A DNA stretch of 64,000 bases from SHZI01 sp964417725 (lineage in GTDB: Bacteria > Pseudomonadota > Gammaproteobacteria > Steroidobacterales > GCA-2729495): contig CAYQIV010000009.1 of the NCBI GenBank assembly GCA_964417725.1, positions 49,062 to 113,061 on the forward strand, given 5' to 3'. This document shows positions 7,869 through 15,148 of this stretch, one piece after another. Each line of letters begins with the position of its first letter. The first letter of the stretch is position 1. The position numbers were made by a program, and so were the translations under genes. The notes beneath the pieces were generated by a model, which saw only the letters and a list, made by a program, of their open reading frames with translations, had not been told where the DNA came from and searched no databases.

Positions 7869-8513
7869 ATGAATTCCAGGTTCGCGCGCCTGTCCGGCCT
7901 TTGCCTTTGCCCGCTCATCGCCGCCGCACCGCTGTCGACCGCCGTGGCAGCGGAAAGCCCCCGCTACACATGGCTGGGGGCCGGCTACCAGTGGACCGAC
8001 GTCAACTATGCCATCAAGCAGGAAGGTGGCGAGCACGATGGCATCCGTCTCGATGGCTCGCTGGGGCTCATGGAGATCGGACCTTTCGGTCTTCATCTGG
8101 TGGCCGACTACTTCGACGGCGATTTCACCGGCATCGAAGGCCCCGACCAGGACTCAAGCTCATGGTCGCTCGGCCTCGGCGGCAGCTATCGGTTGCGTGA
8201 GAACATGGATGTCGTGCTGCGCGCGCGCTACGTCGAGACCGAACTCGACAACGTGGACGACGACGGCTACTCGATCGAGGCCTTCGTGCTGTCACAGATC
8301 AGCGACAATCTCGACTTCGAAGCCGGGTTCCGCTACTCCGACCTGGACGATTCCGACATTTCCAACAACGATGTCTTCCTCGGTCTTGGCTACGCACTCA
8401 ACGACTGGCTGTCATTCCGCGCCCGCGGCGTCATCTTCGACGACGACACGGGTTTTGAAATCGGCTTCAGGGCCCATTTCGCCGGTTTCCTCGGCAAGGA
8501 CCACCTTTTCTGA
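7869..8513 (+). CDS. Outer-membrane beta-barrel protein
   Basis: This 214-residue protein begins with a signal peptide ending near STAVA-AE (residues 22-26 region). It continues with alternating amphipathic strands separated by acidic Asp/Gly/Asn-rich turns, for example FDGDFTGIEGPDQDSSS and YSDLDDSDISNNDVFLG, and ends in a short aromatic tail, DHLF. This is typical of an 8-strand OmpA/OmpW-like barrel or an Ax21-like protein, but no specific function can be assigned. The ATG at 7869 was chosen over one 9 nt upstream because AGGGGG lies at an ideal distance from it. A TATAGT hexamer at 7819 could be the -10 of its promoter. Confidence 0.78.
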   Translation: MNSRFARLSGLCLCPLIAAAPLSTAVAAESPRYTWLGAGYQWTDVNYAIKQEGGEHDGIRLDGSLGLMEIGPFGLHLVADYFDGDFTGIEGPDQDSSSWSLGLGGSYRLRENMDVVLRARYVETELDNVDDDGYSIEAFVLSQISDNLDFEAGFRYSDLDDSDISNNDVFLGLGYALNDWLSFRARGVIFDDDTGFEIGFRAHFAGFLGKDHLF

Positions 8514-8525
8514 GTCGCCACCCGC

Positions 8526-8555
8526 CCCGCTGGCCGTGCTGTGACGGCCAGCGGG
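8526..8555 (+). terminator. 12-bp perfect hairpin after the barrel gene
   Basis: A perfect inverted repeat begins 12 nt after the stop codon: 12-bp arms at 8526-8537 and 8544-8555 with a 6-nt loop. No T-run follows, so it is not a textbook intrinsic terminator. It could stabilise the 3' end of the barrel-protein mRNA or reduce read-through into glgA, which starts 22 nt further on. Confidence 0.45.
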
Positions 8556-8577
8556 CCTGATCCGCGGCCACGCCACG

Positions 8578-10029
8578 GTGAACGCGTTGCGCATCCTGAT
8601 GGTCAGTGCCGAGTTGGCCCCCATCGCCAAGACGGGCGGGCTGGCCGACATGGTGGCCGGTCTCGCCGGGCAACTGGTGCGCGACGGCCATGACGTCCGG
8701 GTCATCCTGCCGGCCTATGGCGGCGCACCGCCTGCATGGCACGAACTCGCCGCCGGCCATGCCCCGTCCACCGGCGATGCATACCGGCTGCTCCACCGCC
8801 CGGCTGCACCAGGCGCCCCTCCGGTCTACCTCATCGACGCACCGGTGCGCTACGGTGGCAGCAGGGTCTACCGCGGTGACGACGGCGATGCCGCGCGTTT
8901 CGCCCTGCTTGCCGAGGCTGCGCTCCACCTCTACCAGGCGCTGGCATGGCGGCCCGATGTCATCCACTGCCACGATTGGCACGCCGCGCTGCTGCCCTAC
9001 CTGCTGCACATCCGCGAAGCGCACGGCCCGCCCGTTCTGCTGACCATTCACAACATCGGCTATCAAGGGGATTTCCCCGCACACCTGGCCGGCCGGATAG
9101 GCCTGCCCCCGGCCGTCACCGGTGACGCCGCCTCCCCCGCGGACAACCCGCGCCTGAATTTCCTGCGCATCGGCATCACGCACGCCGATGCGCTGACGAC
9201 CGTCAGCCCCACCCATGCGCGCGAAATCCTCACTCCGGCACACGGGCATGGACTGGACGGGCTGCTCAGGCAACGGGCCGACCGGCTTCGGGGGATCCTC
9301 AACGGCGCCGACTACACGCTATGGAATCCCGCCAGGGACCCCTGCATCGCGGCCCGCTACGATGACCGGGACACACGGCCCAAAGCACGCTGCAAGGCTG
9401 ACCTGATAGAGCTCGCCGGGCTGGGGGACAGCGGCGGGAGGCCGCTGCTCGGCATGGTCACGCGACTGGCCTGGCAAAAGGGCATCGAACTGGTCTGTGC
9501 AGCCTTGCCCCCACTGCTTGCGGCCGGCAGGGTCCAGGCCCTCATCCTCGGTGAGGGCGAACCCCGCTACGGCGAGCATCTGGCGGCGCTGGCGGCAACA
9601 TTCCCGCGTGACTTTGCCTTCATCGAGGCCCAGGACGAGACCCTCGCACACAAGGTCTATGCCGGTGCCGACGCACTGCTGGTGCCATCGATCTACGAAC
9701 CGTGCGGACTGACCCAGATGTATGCGTTGCGCTATGGGACGGTGCCCATTGTGCGGGCGACGGGTGGGCTGCAGGACACAGTCAGCCATTACATGCCGGA
9801 ACGGGGCGAAGGCACGGGCAGCGTGTTCCGCGACGCCGATGTCAACGGCCTGGCGTGGGCCATCGGCGAGGTACTGGGGTGGTATGAGACCCCTCCTGCA
9901 TGGCATCGCCTGGTCGCCAACGGCCTCAGGGCGGATTTCTCCTGGGTCCATCAGGCCCGGGCGTACGAAGCCGTATACCGGGAGCTGTGCACGGCCGCTG
10001 AAAACGGTGGGAGCGGCCTCAGCGCATAA
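8578..10029 (+). CDS. glgA: Glycogen synthase (ADP-glucose)
   Basis: This 483-residue GT5 enzyme transfers glucose from ADP-glucose to the non-reducing end of an alpha-1,4-glucan. The ADP-glucose loop K18-TGGLAD is at the N-terminus, the Rossmann-like domain has HDWHAALLPYLL, and the C-terminal domain has E374-PCGLTQMYALRYGT, the retaining-GT motif. The length matches E. coli GlgA (477). The start is a GTG: the next ATG would cut into the first beta-strand, although a TTG 9 nt in is an alternative. No strong ribosome site is visible. The 3' end overlaps malQ, on the opposite strand, by 11 bp. It works with glgC and glgB of the same island. Confidence 0.96.
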   Translation: MNALRILMVSAELAPIAKTGGLADMVAGLAGQLVRDGHDVRVILPAYGGAPPAWHELAAGHAPSTGDAYRLLHRPAAPGAPPVYLIDAPVRYGGSRVYRGDDGDAARFALLAEAALHLYQALAWRPDVIHCHDWHAALLPYLLHIREAHGPPVLLTIHNIGYQGDFPAHLAGRIGLPPAVTGDAASPADNPRLNFLRIGITHADALTTVSPTHAREILTPAHGHGLDGLLRQRADRLRGILNGADYTLWNPARDPCIAARYDDRDTRPKARCKADLIELAGLGDSGGRPLLGMVTRLAWQKGIELVCAALPPLLAAGRVQALILGEGEPRYGEHLAALAATFPRDFAFIEAQDETLAHKVYAGADALLVPSIYEPCGLTQMYALRYGTVPIVRATGGLQDTVSHYMPERGEGTGSVFRDADVNGLAWAIGEVLGWYETPPAWHRLVANGLRADFSWVHQARAYEAVYRELCTAAENGGSGLSA

Positions 10030-11521
10030 CGGCCGGCGGCACCACCGCATCCGGCCCGGCGGGAATCCGCCCCGCCTGCAGCAGGCTGTGCCGGCAACGG
10101 GAAGCCAGTTCCGCAGGCACCTGCGCCCAGTCGAAGCGCCAGCACCAGTTGCCGTCGGTGGTCCCCGGTCTGTTCATCCGCGCCTCGCCACCGAGTTCGA
10201 GCAGGTCCTGAAACGGGGCGATGGCCAGCCGGGCGGGTGACTGCCAGGCAGCTGTCAGCAGCGCATTCGGCATCTGCTCCGCCGATACGCCCATGACCTG
10301 CTGGATGTGGGACTGCGTGTCAGGTGGCAATGCCTGCCACCAGCCCCGCAGGGTGTCATTGTCGTGGGTGCCGGTGTAGACAACCGCCCTTTCACGGTGG
10401 TGTGCCGGCAGATAGGGATTGTCGGGCGAACCATCAAAGGCGAACTGCAGGACGAGCATGCCGGGAAGTCCGGCGCGGTCACGCAGTGCACGGACCTCGT
10501 CCGTGATCACGCCGAGGTCCTCGACGATCAGCGGCAGTTCACCAAGGCTGGAACGGAGTGCATCCAGCAGCGCCGCACCGGGGCCGGGGCACCATCGCCC
10601 CCCACGCGCGTCCTGCGCACCCGCAGGCACCTCCCAGTATGCCTCCAGCCCACGAAAGTGATCGAAACGGAGCAGGTCGAAGCGTCGCAACTCGTTGCCA
10701 AAGCGCGCCACCCACCAGGCAAAGCCATCCGCCTGCATGCGCGGCCAGTCGTAGAGGGGATTGCCCCAGACCTGCCCGCCTGCAGTGAAATAATCGGGTG
10801 GCACGCCAGCAACCGCAGCGGGCTGGCCATCGGCATCAACGCGGAACAGGCGGCGATGCCACCACACATCGGCGCTGTTGATATCCACGTAGATCGGCAC
10901 ATCACCACACAGCAATATGCCGCGGGCGGCCGCGTGGTGGCGCAGCGCCTGCCACTGCCGGTCGAAGAGAAACTGGCGGAAAGCGTGCTCGCGCAGGCGG
11001 TCGGGATCCGCCGCCATGAGCCGACCCAGCGCCGCTGGCTGCCGGTGACGCAAGCCTTCCGGCCACAACCACCAGCCATCCCCGTGCAATTCAGACGCCA
11101 GGCTGAACAACGTCCAGGGCAACAACCACGCCCGCTGCGCCCGCCAGTAGGCGAGAAAGTCCGTACGCAGCGCACTGTCAGCCGTGGCCTGAAAGTCGCA
11201 CCACAGGCGGTGCAACGCCTCCTCGTCGAACCCGCCGGCATCGCCCTCCCTGCCGGGCAGCGCGAAAACCGGCTCCGCCAGCCCCGAATCCACCCCGAGC
11301 AGGCGGATGTTGCCGGCGAAGGCCGACCGGGTCTGGTACGGCGACAGGGATCCGCTGGTCGGGCTCACCGGCAACATCTGCCAGACAGTGAAGCCGGCCG
11401 CGGCCAGCCAGTCCATGAAGCGGAATGCCTCGCGGCCCAGGGTACCGCACGGCCCCGGGCCAGGCAGGGATGTCGGGTGCAGCACCACGCCGGCACGCCG
11501 CTGCTGCAGGAATGGCGTCAT
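10019..11521 (-). CDS. malQ: 4-alpha-glucanotransferase (amylomaltase)
   Basis: This 500-residue GH77 enzyme transfers alpha-1,4-glucan segments between chains and recycles the short malto-oligosaccharides left by phosphorylase. It shows the family order: HPTSLPGPGPCGTLG near residue 15, SPYQTRSAFAGN near 60, the nucleophile D287 in LRFDHFRG, the acid/base E334 in LIVEDLGVIT, and H386-D387 in TGTHDNDT. The length is the compact bacterial/plant type rather than the longer E. coli MalQ. It follows glgC by 21 bp on the minus strand, so the two are probably co-transcribed, and it converges with glgA. Confidence 0.95.
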   Translation of the reverse strand: MTPFLQQRRAGVVLHPTSLPGPGPCGTLGREAFRFMDWLAAAGFTVWQMLPVSPTSGSLSPYQTRSAFAGNIRLLGVDSGLAEPVFALPGREGDAGGFDEEALHRLWCDFQATADSALRTDFLAYWRAQRAWLLPWTLFSLASELHGDGWWLWPEGLRHRQPAALGRLMAADPDRLREHAFRQFLFDRQWQALRHHAAARGILLCGDVPIYVDINSADVWWHRRLFRVDADGQPAAVAGVPPDYFTAGGQVWGNPLYDWPRMQADGFAWWVARFGNELRRFDLLRFDHFRGLEAYWEVPAGAQDARGGRWCPGPGAALLDALRSSLGELPLIVEDLGVITDEVRALRDRAGLPGMLVLQFAFDGSPDNPYLPAHHRERAVVYTGTHDNDTLRGWWQALPPDTQSHIQQVMGVSAEQMPNALLTAAWQSPARLAIAPFQDLLELGGEARMNRPGTTDGNWCWRFDWAQVPAELASRCRHSLLQAGRIPAGPDAVVPPAVMR

Positions 11522-11542
11522 GGCCCCGTGGCGTCGGGTCGA

Positions 11543-12847
11543 TCAGCGCGCCGTCTGGGCGGCGGCAGCCCGCGCATCGAGCATGTCCTGCGTCACCAGC
11601 ACGACCCCCTGACCGGTGATGTGGAAGAAGCGCCGGTCCTCCGCTTCATCGACCCCGATGCGCATTCCCGGCGGAATGGTGCAGCCCTCATCGATGATTG
11701 CCCTGTTGACCTGTGCGCCCGCTCCGATCTTGACATGCGGCAGGACAACCGAGCGCACGACCTCGCTGCGCTCGCCGACCTGTACGTTGAAGAACAGCAG
11801 CGACTCCCGGACCAGCGCACCGGAAACGATGCAGCCACCGGCGATCATGCTGTTGACGGCCATGCCCCGCCGCCCCTCCTCATCGAGGACGAACTTGGCG
11901 CTCGGCACCTGTTCCTGATAGGTCCAGATCGGCCATGCCGCATCGTAGAGGTTGAGTTCGGGGCTGACGTAGATCAGCTCCATGTTTGCCTCGTAGAAGG
12001 CGTCGACCGTGCCGACATCGCGCCAGTAGGCCTGGGCGCGGGTCTCCACACTCTGGAACGGATAGGCGAAGACCCGGCTGCCATGAATGGCTGCCGGGAG
12101 GATGTTGCGGCCGAAATCGTGGGCGGAATCCGGGTCCACGGCATCCCGGGCCAGCACATTCTTGAGGTACTCCAGATTGAAGACGTAGATGCCCATGGAC
12201 GCCAGCGCGACGTCCGGTCGCCCGGGCATTGGCTCCGGGTGGCTGGGCTTCTCGGCGAAGGCCATGATGCGCTGCTCGTCGTCGACCGTGGCGATGCCGA
12301 ACTCGTGCGCACCCGATACGGGCACCAGAACCATACCCACGGTGATGTCAGCAGCACGTTCGACATGTGACGCGATCATCGGGCCGTAATCCATCTTGTA
12401 GACATGGTCGCCGGCGAGCACCAGGACAATTTCCGGATGATGGGCTTCGATGATGTCAAGATTCTGGAACACCGAGTCGGCAGTACCCCGGTACCAGAGA
12501 TTGCCCAGCTTCTGCTGGGCCGGGACGAGTTGCACGAACTCGCCCATTTCGCCGCGCAGGAACCCCCACGCGCGGTGGATATGCTGGATCAGCGAATGCG
12601 CCTTGTACTGAGTGAGGACCAGTATCTGGCGAATGCCCGAGTTGACACAGTTCGACAGCGCGAAGTCGATGATTCGGTACTTGCCGCCAAAGGGGGTCGC
12701 CGGCTTGGCGCGGTGCTCCGTCAGCTGGCACAGGCGTGTCCCCCGTCCGCCGGCCATGACCAGCGCCATGGTGCTTTTGGTCAACTGGCTGACGAAACGG
12801 CCCGACTTGGTCGGTGGAAAGGCACTGCCAGGGTGAAACCTGCTCAC
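11543..12847 (-). CDS. glgC: Glucose-1-phosphate adenylyltransferase
   Basis: This 434-residue enzyme makes ADP-glucose from ATP and glucose-1-phosphate, the committed step of glycogen synthesis. The nucleotide motif MAGGRGTRL (31-39), substrate segments KPATPFGGKYRIIDF, LAGDHVYKMDY and YWRDVGTVDAFYEANMEL, and a C-terminal left-handed beta-helix (VLPHVKIGAGAQVNRAIIDEG) are all present. The N-terminal extension before ALVMAGG resembles that of E. coli GlgC, where the allosteric fructose-1,6-bisphosphate site lies, so similar regulation is likely. It is divergent from glgB across about 125 bp and probably heads a glgC-malQ transcript. Confidence 0.96.
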   Translation of the reverse strand: MSRFHPGSAFPPTKSGRFVSQLTKSTMALVMAGGRGTRLCQLTEHRAKPATPFGGKYRIIDFALSNCVNSGIRQILVLTQYKAHSLIQHIHRAWGFLRGEMGEFVQLVPAQQKLGNLWYRGTADSVFQNLDIIEAHHPEIVLVLAGDHVYKMDYGPMIASHVERAADITVGMVLVPVSGAHEFGIATVDDEQRIMAFAEKPSHPEPMPGRPDVALASMGIYVFNLEYLKNVLARDAVDPDSAHDFGRNILPAAIHGSRVFAYPFQSVETRAQAYWRDVGTVDAFYEANMELIYVSPELNLYDAAWPIWTYQEQVPSAKFVLDEEGRRGMAVNSMIAGGCIVSGALVRESLLFFNVQVGERSEVVRSVVLPHVKIGAGAQVNRAIIDEGCTIPPGMRIGVDEAEDRRFFHITGQGVVLVTQDMLDARAAAAQTAR

Positions 12848-12908
12848 GGGAATGTTGCCGCCCTGTTATCTTGCCGATGGCCAATTTAACATCACTGCAT
12901 GGCGAGTT

Positions 12909-12926
12909 CACGCCCGGCCGGGCGTG
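12909..12926. repeat. 18-bp perfect palindrome between glgC and glgB
   Basis: The sequence CACGCCCGGCCGGGCGTG is a perfect palindrome in the divergent glgC/glgB intergenic region, about 47 bp before the glgB start. It could be a dimeric operator or a leader hairpin with a very tight loop. High local GC makes a chance occurrence possible. Confidence 0.4.
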
Positions 12927-12972
12927 CCGCCGGCGCGGAGCGTCCACGACCTTGAATCGCCATTCCCCCGCC

Positions 12973-15144
12973 ATGACGGATATCGACGATCCGGCCGTCC
13001 GCCGCCTTCTGGAAGGCCGCCTCCACGACCCGCACACCGTCCTCGGTGCCCACCCCTTGTCCGACGGGCGCACCGTGGTGCGGGCCATGGCGCCGACAGC
13101 GGCAGGCATGGAGATCACCGGTACCGGCGAGATACTGCGCCGCATTGACCCTGGTGGGCTTTTCGAGTGGGTTGGCCCGGCCAGTCACCTCCCACCCGCA
13201 TACCGGCTGCGCACCACGTTCGCCGATGGCTCGGTCGACGAGGGCCATGACCCATACAGTTTCGCCCCGTTGCTCGATAACGGGGTCCTTGGCCGTCTCG
13301 GCACGGGCCATGATGCGACAGCGCACCAGTACATGGGGGCTCACGAGGCCGATGTCGCTGGAATCACGGGCATTCGCTTCACCGTGTGGGCGCCAAATGC
13401 AGAGCGCGTCAGTGTGGTCGGCGATTTCAATGGCTGGGACGGCCGGCGCCATCCGATGCGGGTGCGGGGACACACCGGGATCTGGGAACTGTTCATGCCC
13501 GGACTGCCCGCGGGGATGCTGTACAAGTACGAAATACGCAACCGGGATACGGGACAGGTGTTCGTCAAAGCTGATCCATATGCCCGCGCCTTTGAGCGAA
13601 GGCCAGCGACGGCGACGGTCGTCGCGCCCCGCTCCCGCCACCAGTGGAACGACCACGCCTGGCTCGGTGCGCGCGGCAACCACGACTGGCTGCGGGCCCC
13701 GATGAGCATCTATGAGGTGCACCTGGGTTCATGGCGGAATGACGGCATGGCGAGCCCCACCACGTACCGGGATATCGCAGCAGCGCTGGTCGGCTACGTG
13801 CACGACATGGGGTTCACCCACATCGAACTGATGCCGCTCACCGAACATCCGCTGGATGAATCCTGGGGCTATCAGCCGACCGGCTACTTTGCCCCGACCA
13901 GCCGCTACGGTGACGCCGACGGGCTGCGCTATCTCGTCGACCTGTGCCATGCAAGCAACATCGGCGTGATTCTCGACTGGGTCCCGGGCCACTTTCCGCG
14001 CGACAGCCATGCGCTGGCGCGCTTCGATGGCAGCGCGTTATATGAATACGCCGATCCGCAAAAGGGCAGCCATCCTGACTGGGGCACGCTGGTATTCAAC
14101 TATGCACGTAACGAGGTGCGAAGCTTCCTGCTGTCCAGCGCCCGCTACTGGCTGGAGGAGTTCCACGTTGACGGGCTGCGTGTCGATGCGGTGGCCTCGA
14201 TGCTCTACCTCGATTATTCGCGACTGGCGGGTCAATGGGCGCCAAACATCCATGGCGGAAACGAGAACCTCGAGGCGATCGCCTTCCTGCGCGACCTCAA
14301 CACCATGACGCACGGCGATTTCCCCGGCACTGTGACGATCGCCGAGGAATCGACCGCATGGCCAGGGGTCAGTCGCCCCGTCGAAGCCGGCGGCCTCGGC
14401 TTCAGCATGAAGTGGAACATGGGCTGGATGCACGACACGCTGTCCTACATGGCGCTCGATCCGATCTACCGCCGCCACCATCACGACCGGCTGACCTTCT
14501 CGGCCATGTACGCATTCAGCGAGAATTTTGTCCTGCCTTTTTCCCATGACGAAGTCGTGCACCTCAAGTCTTCGATGCTCGGCAAGATGCCTGGCGACGA
14601 GTGGCAACGTTTTGCCAATCTTCGACTGGCGTATGCGCTGCAGTGGACATGGCCGGGCAAGAAGCTGCTTTTCATGGGTTGCGAACTGGCCCAGCCATGG
14701 GAATGGAATGCACATGAATCCCTGCCGTGGCATTTGTCGAATGATCCCCGGCATGGCGGCATCCAGCGACTGGTACGCGACCTGAATCACCTGTACCGCG
14801 ACACGCCAGCACTTCACGACGGGGATTTTTTCGCCGAGGGATTCGCCTGGCTCGACTGGAGCGACGCACAGCATTCGCTGTTGAGTTATGTGCGCCGCTG
14901 CGGCGAAGACATCGCCGTGGTGCTGCTCAACTTCACGCCCGTGCCGCGCCACGGGTACCGGCTGGGCGTGCCACGGGCGGGCACCTACCGCGAGGTCTTC
15001 AACTCGGATTCGCGGTTCTATGGCGGCGGCGACCTCGGCAACCCGCAGCCACTGCACGCCGAAGCGGTACCGTGGATGAACCAGCCATGGTCGGTGGTGC
15101 TCAGCGCGCCTGCCCTGGGTGGCGTGATCCTGCTCGCCAGCTGA
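12973..15144 (+). CDS. glgB: 1,4-alpha-glucan branching enzyme
   Basis: This 723-residue GH13 enzyme cuts alpha-1,4 chains and re-attaches them as alpha-1,6 branches. The N-terminal beta-domain (LHDPHTVLGAHP), CBM48 (FTVWAPNAERVSVVGDFNGW) and catalytic barrel are in the usual order. EVHLGSW, SWGYQPTGYFAPTSRYG and DWVPGHFP are diagnostic. The nucleophile is D405 in GLRVDAVASML and the acid is E458 in TIAEEST, the same numbering as E. coli GlgB. The ATG at 12973 fits the family N-terminus; an open frame continues upstream but without homology. It ends 4 bp before the end of convergent glgP. Confidence 0.96.
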   Translation: MTDIDDPAVRRLLEGRLHDPHTVLGAHPLSDGRTVVRAMAPTAAGMEITGTGEILRRIDPGGLFEWVGPASHLPPAYRLRTTFADGSVDEGHDPYSFAPLLDNGVLGRLGTGHDATAHQYMGAHEADVAGITGIRFTVWAPNAERVSVVGDFNGWDGRRHPMRVRGHTGIWELFMPGLPAGMLYKYEIRNRDTGQVFVKADPYARAFERRPATATVVAPRSRHQWNDHAWLGARGNHDWLRAPMSIYEVHLGSWRNDGMASPTTYRDIAAALVGYVHDMGFTHIELMPLTEHPLDESWGYQPTGYFAPTSRYGDADGLRYLVDLCHASNIGVILDWVPGHFPRDSHALARFDGSALYEYADPQKGSHPDWGTLVFNYARNEVRSFLLSSARYWLEEFHVDGLRVDAVASMLYLDYSRLAGQWAPNIHGGNENLEAIAFLRDLNTMTHGDFPGTVTIAEESTAWPGVSRPVEAGGLGFSMKWNMGWMHDTLSYMALDPIYRRHHHDRLTFSAMYAFSENFVLPFSHDEVVHLKSSMLGKMPGDEWQRFANLRLAYALQWTWPGKKLLFMGCELAQPWEWNAHESLPWHLSNDPRHGGIQRLVRDLNHLYRDTPALHDGDFFAEGFAWLDWSDAQHSLLSYVRRCGEDIAVVLLNFTPVPRHGYRLGVPRAGTYREVFNSDSRFYGGGDLGNPQPLHAEAVPWMNQPWSVVLSAPALGGVILLAS

Positions 15145-15148
15145 CCGG

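Noticed and set aside
10307..12370. 687-codon plus-strand open frame over malQ/glgC
   Set aside because: Antisense to two genes with complete catalytic motifs; no ribosome site or homology.
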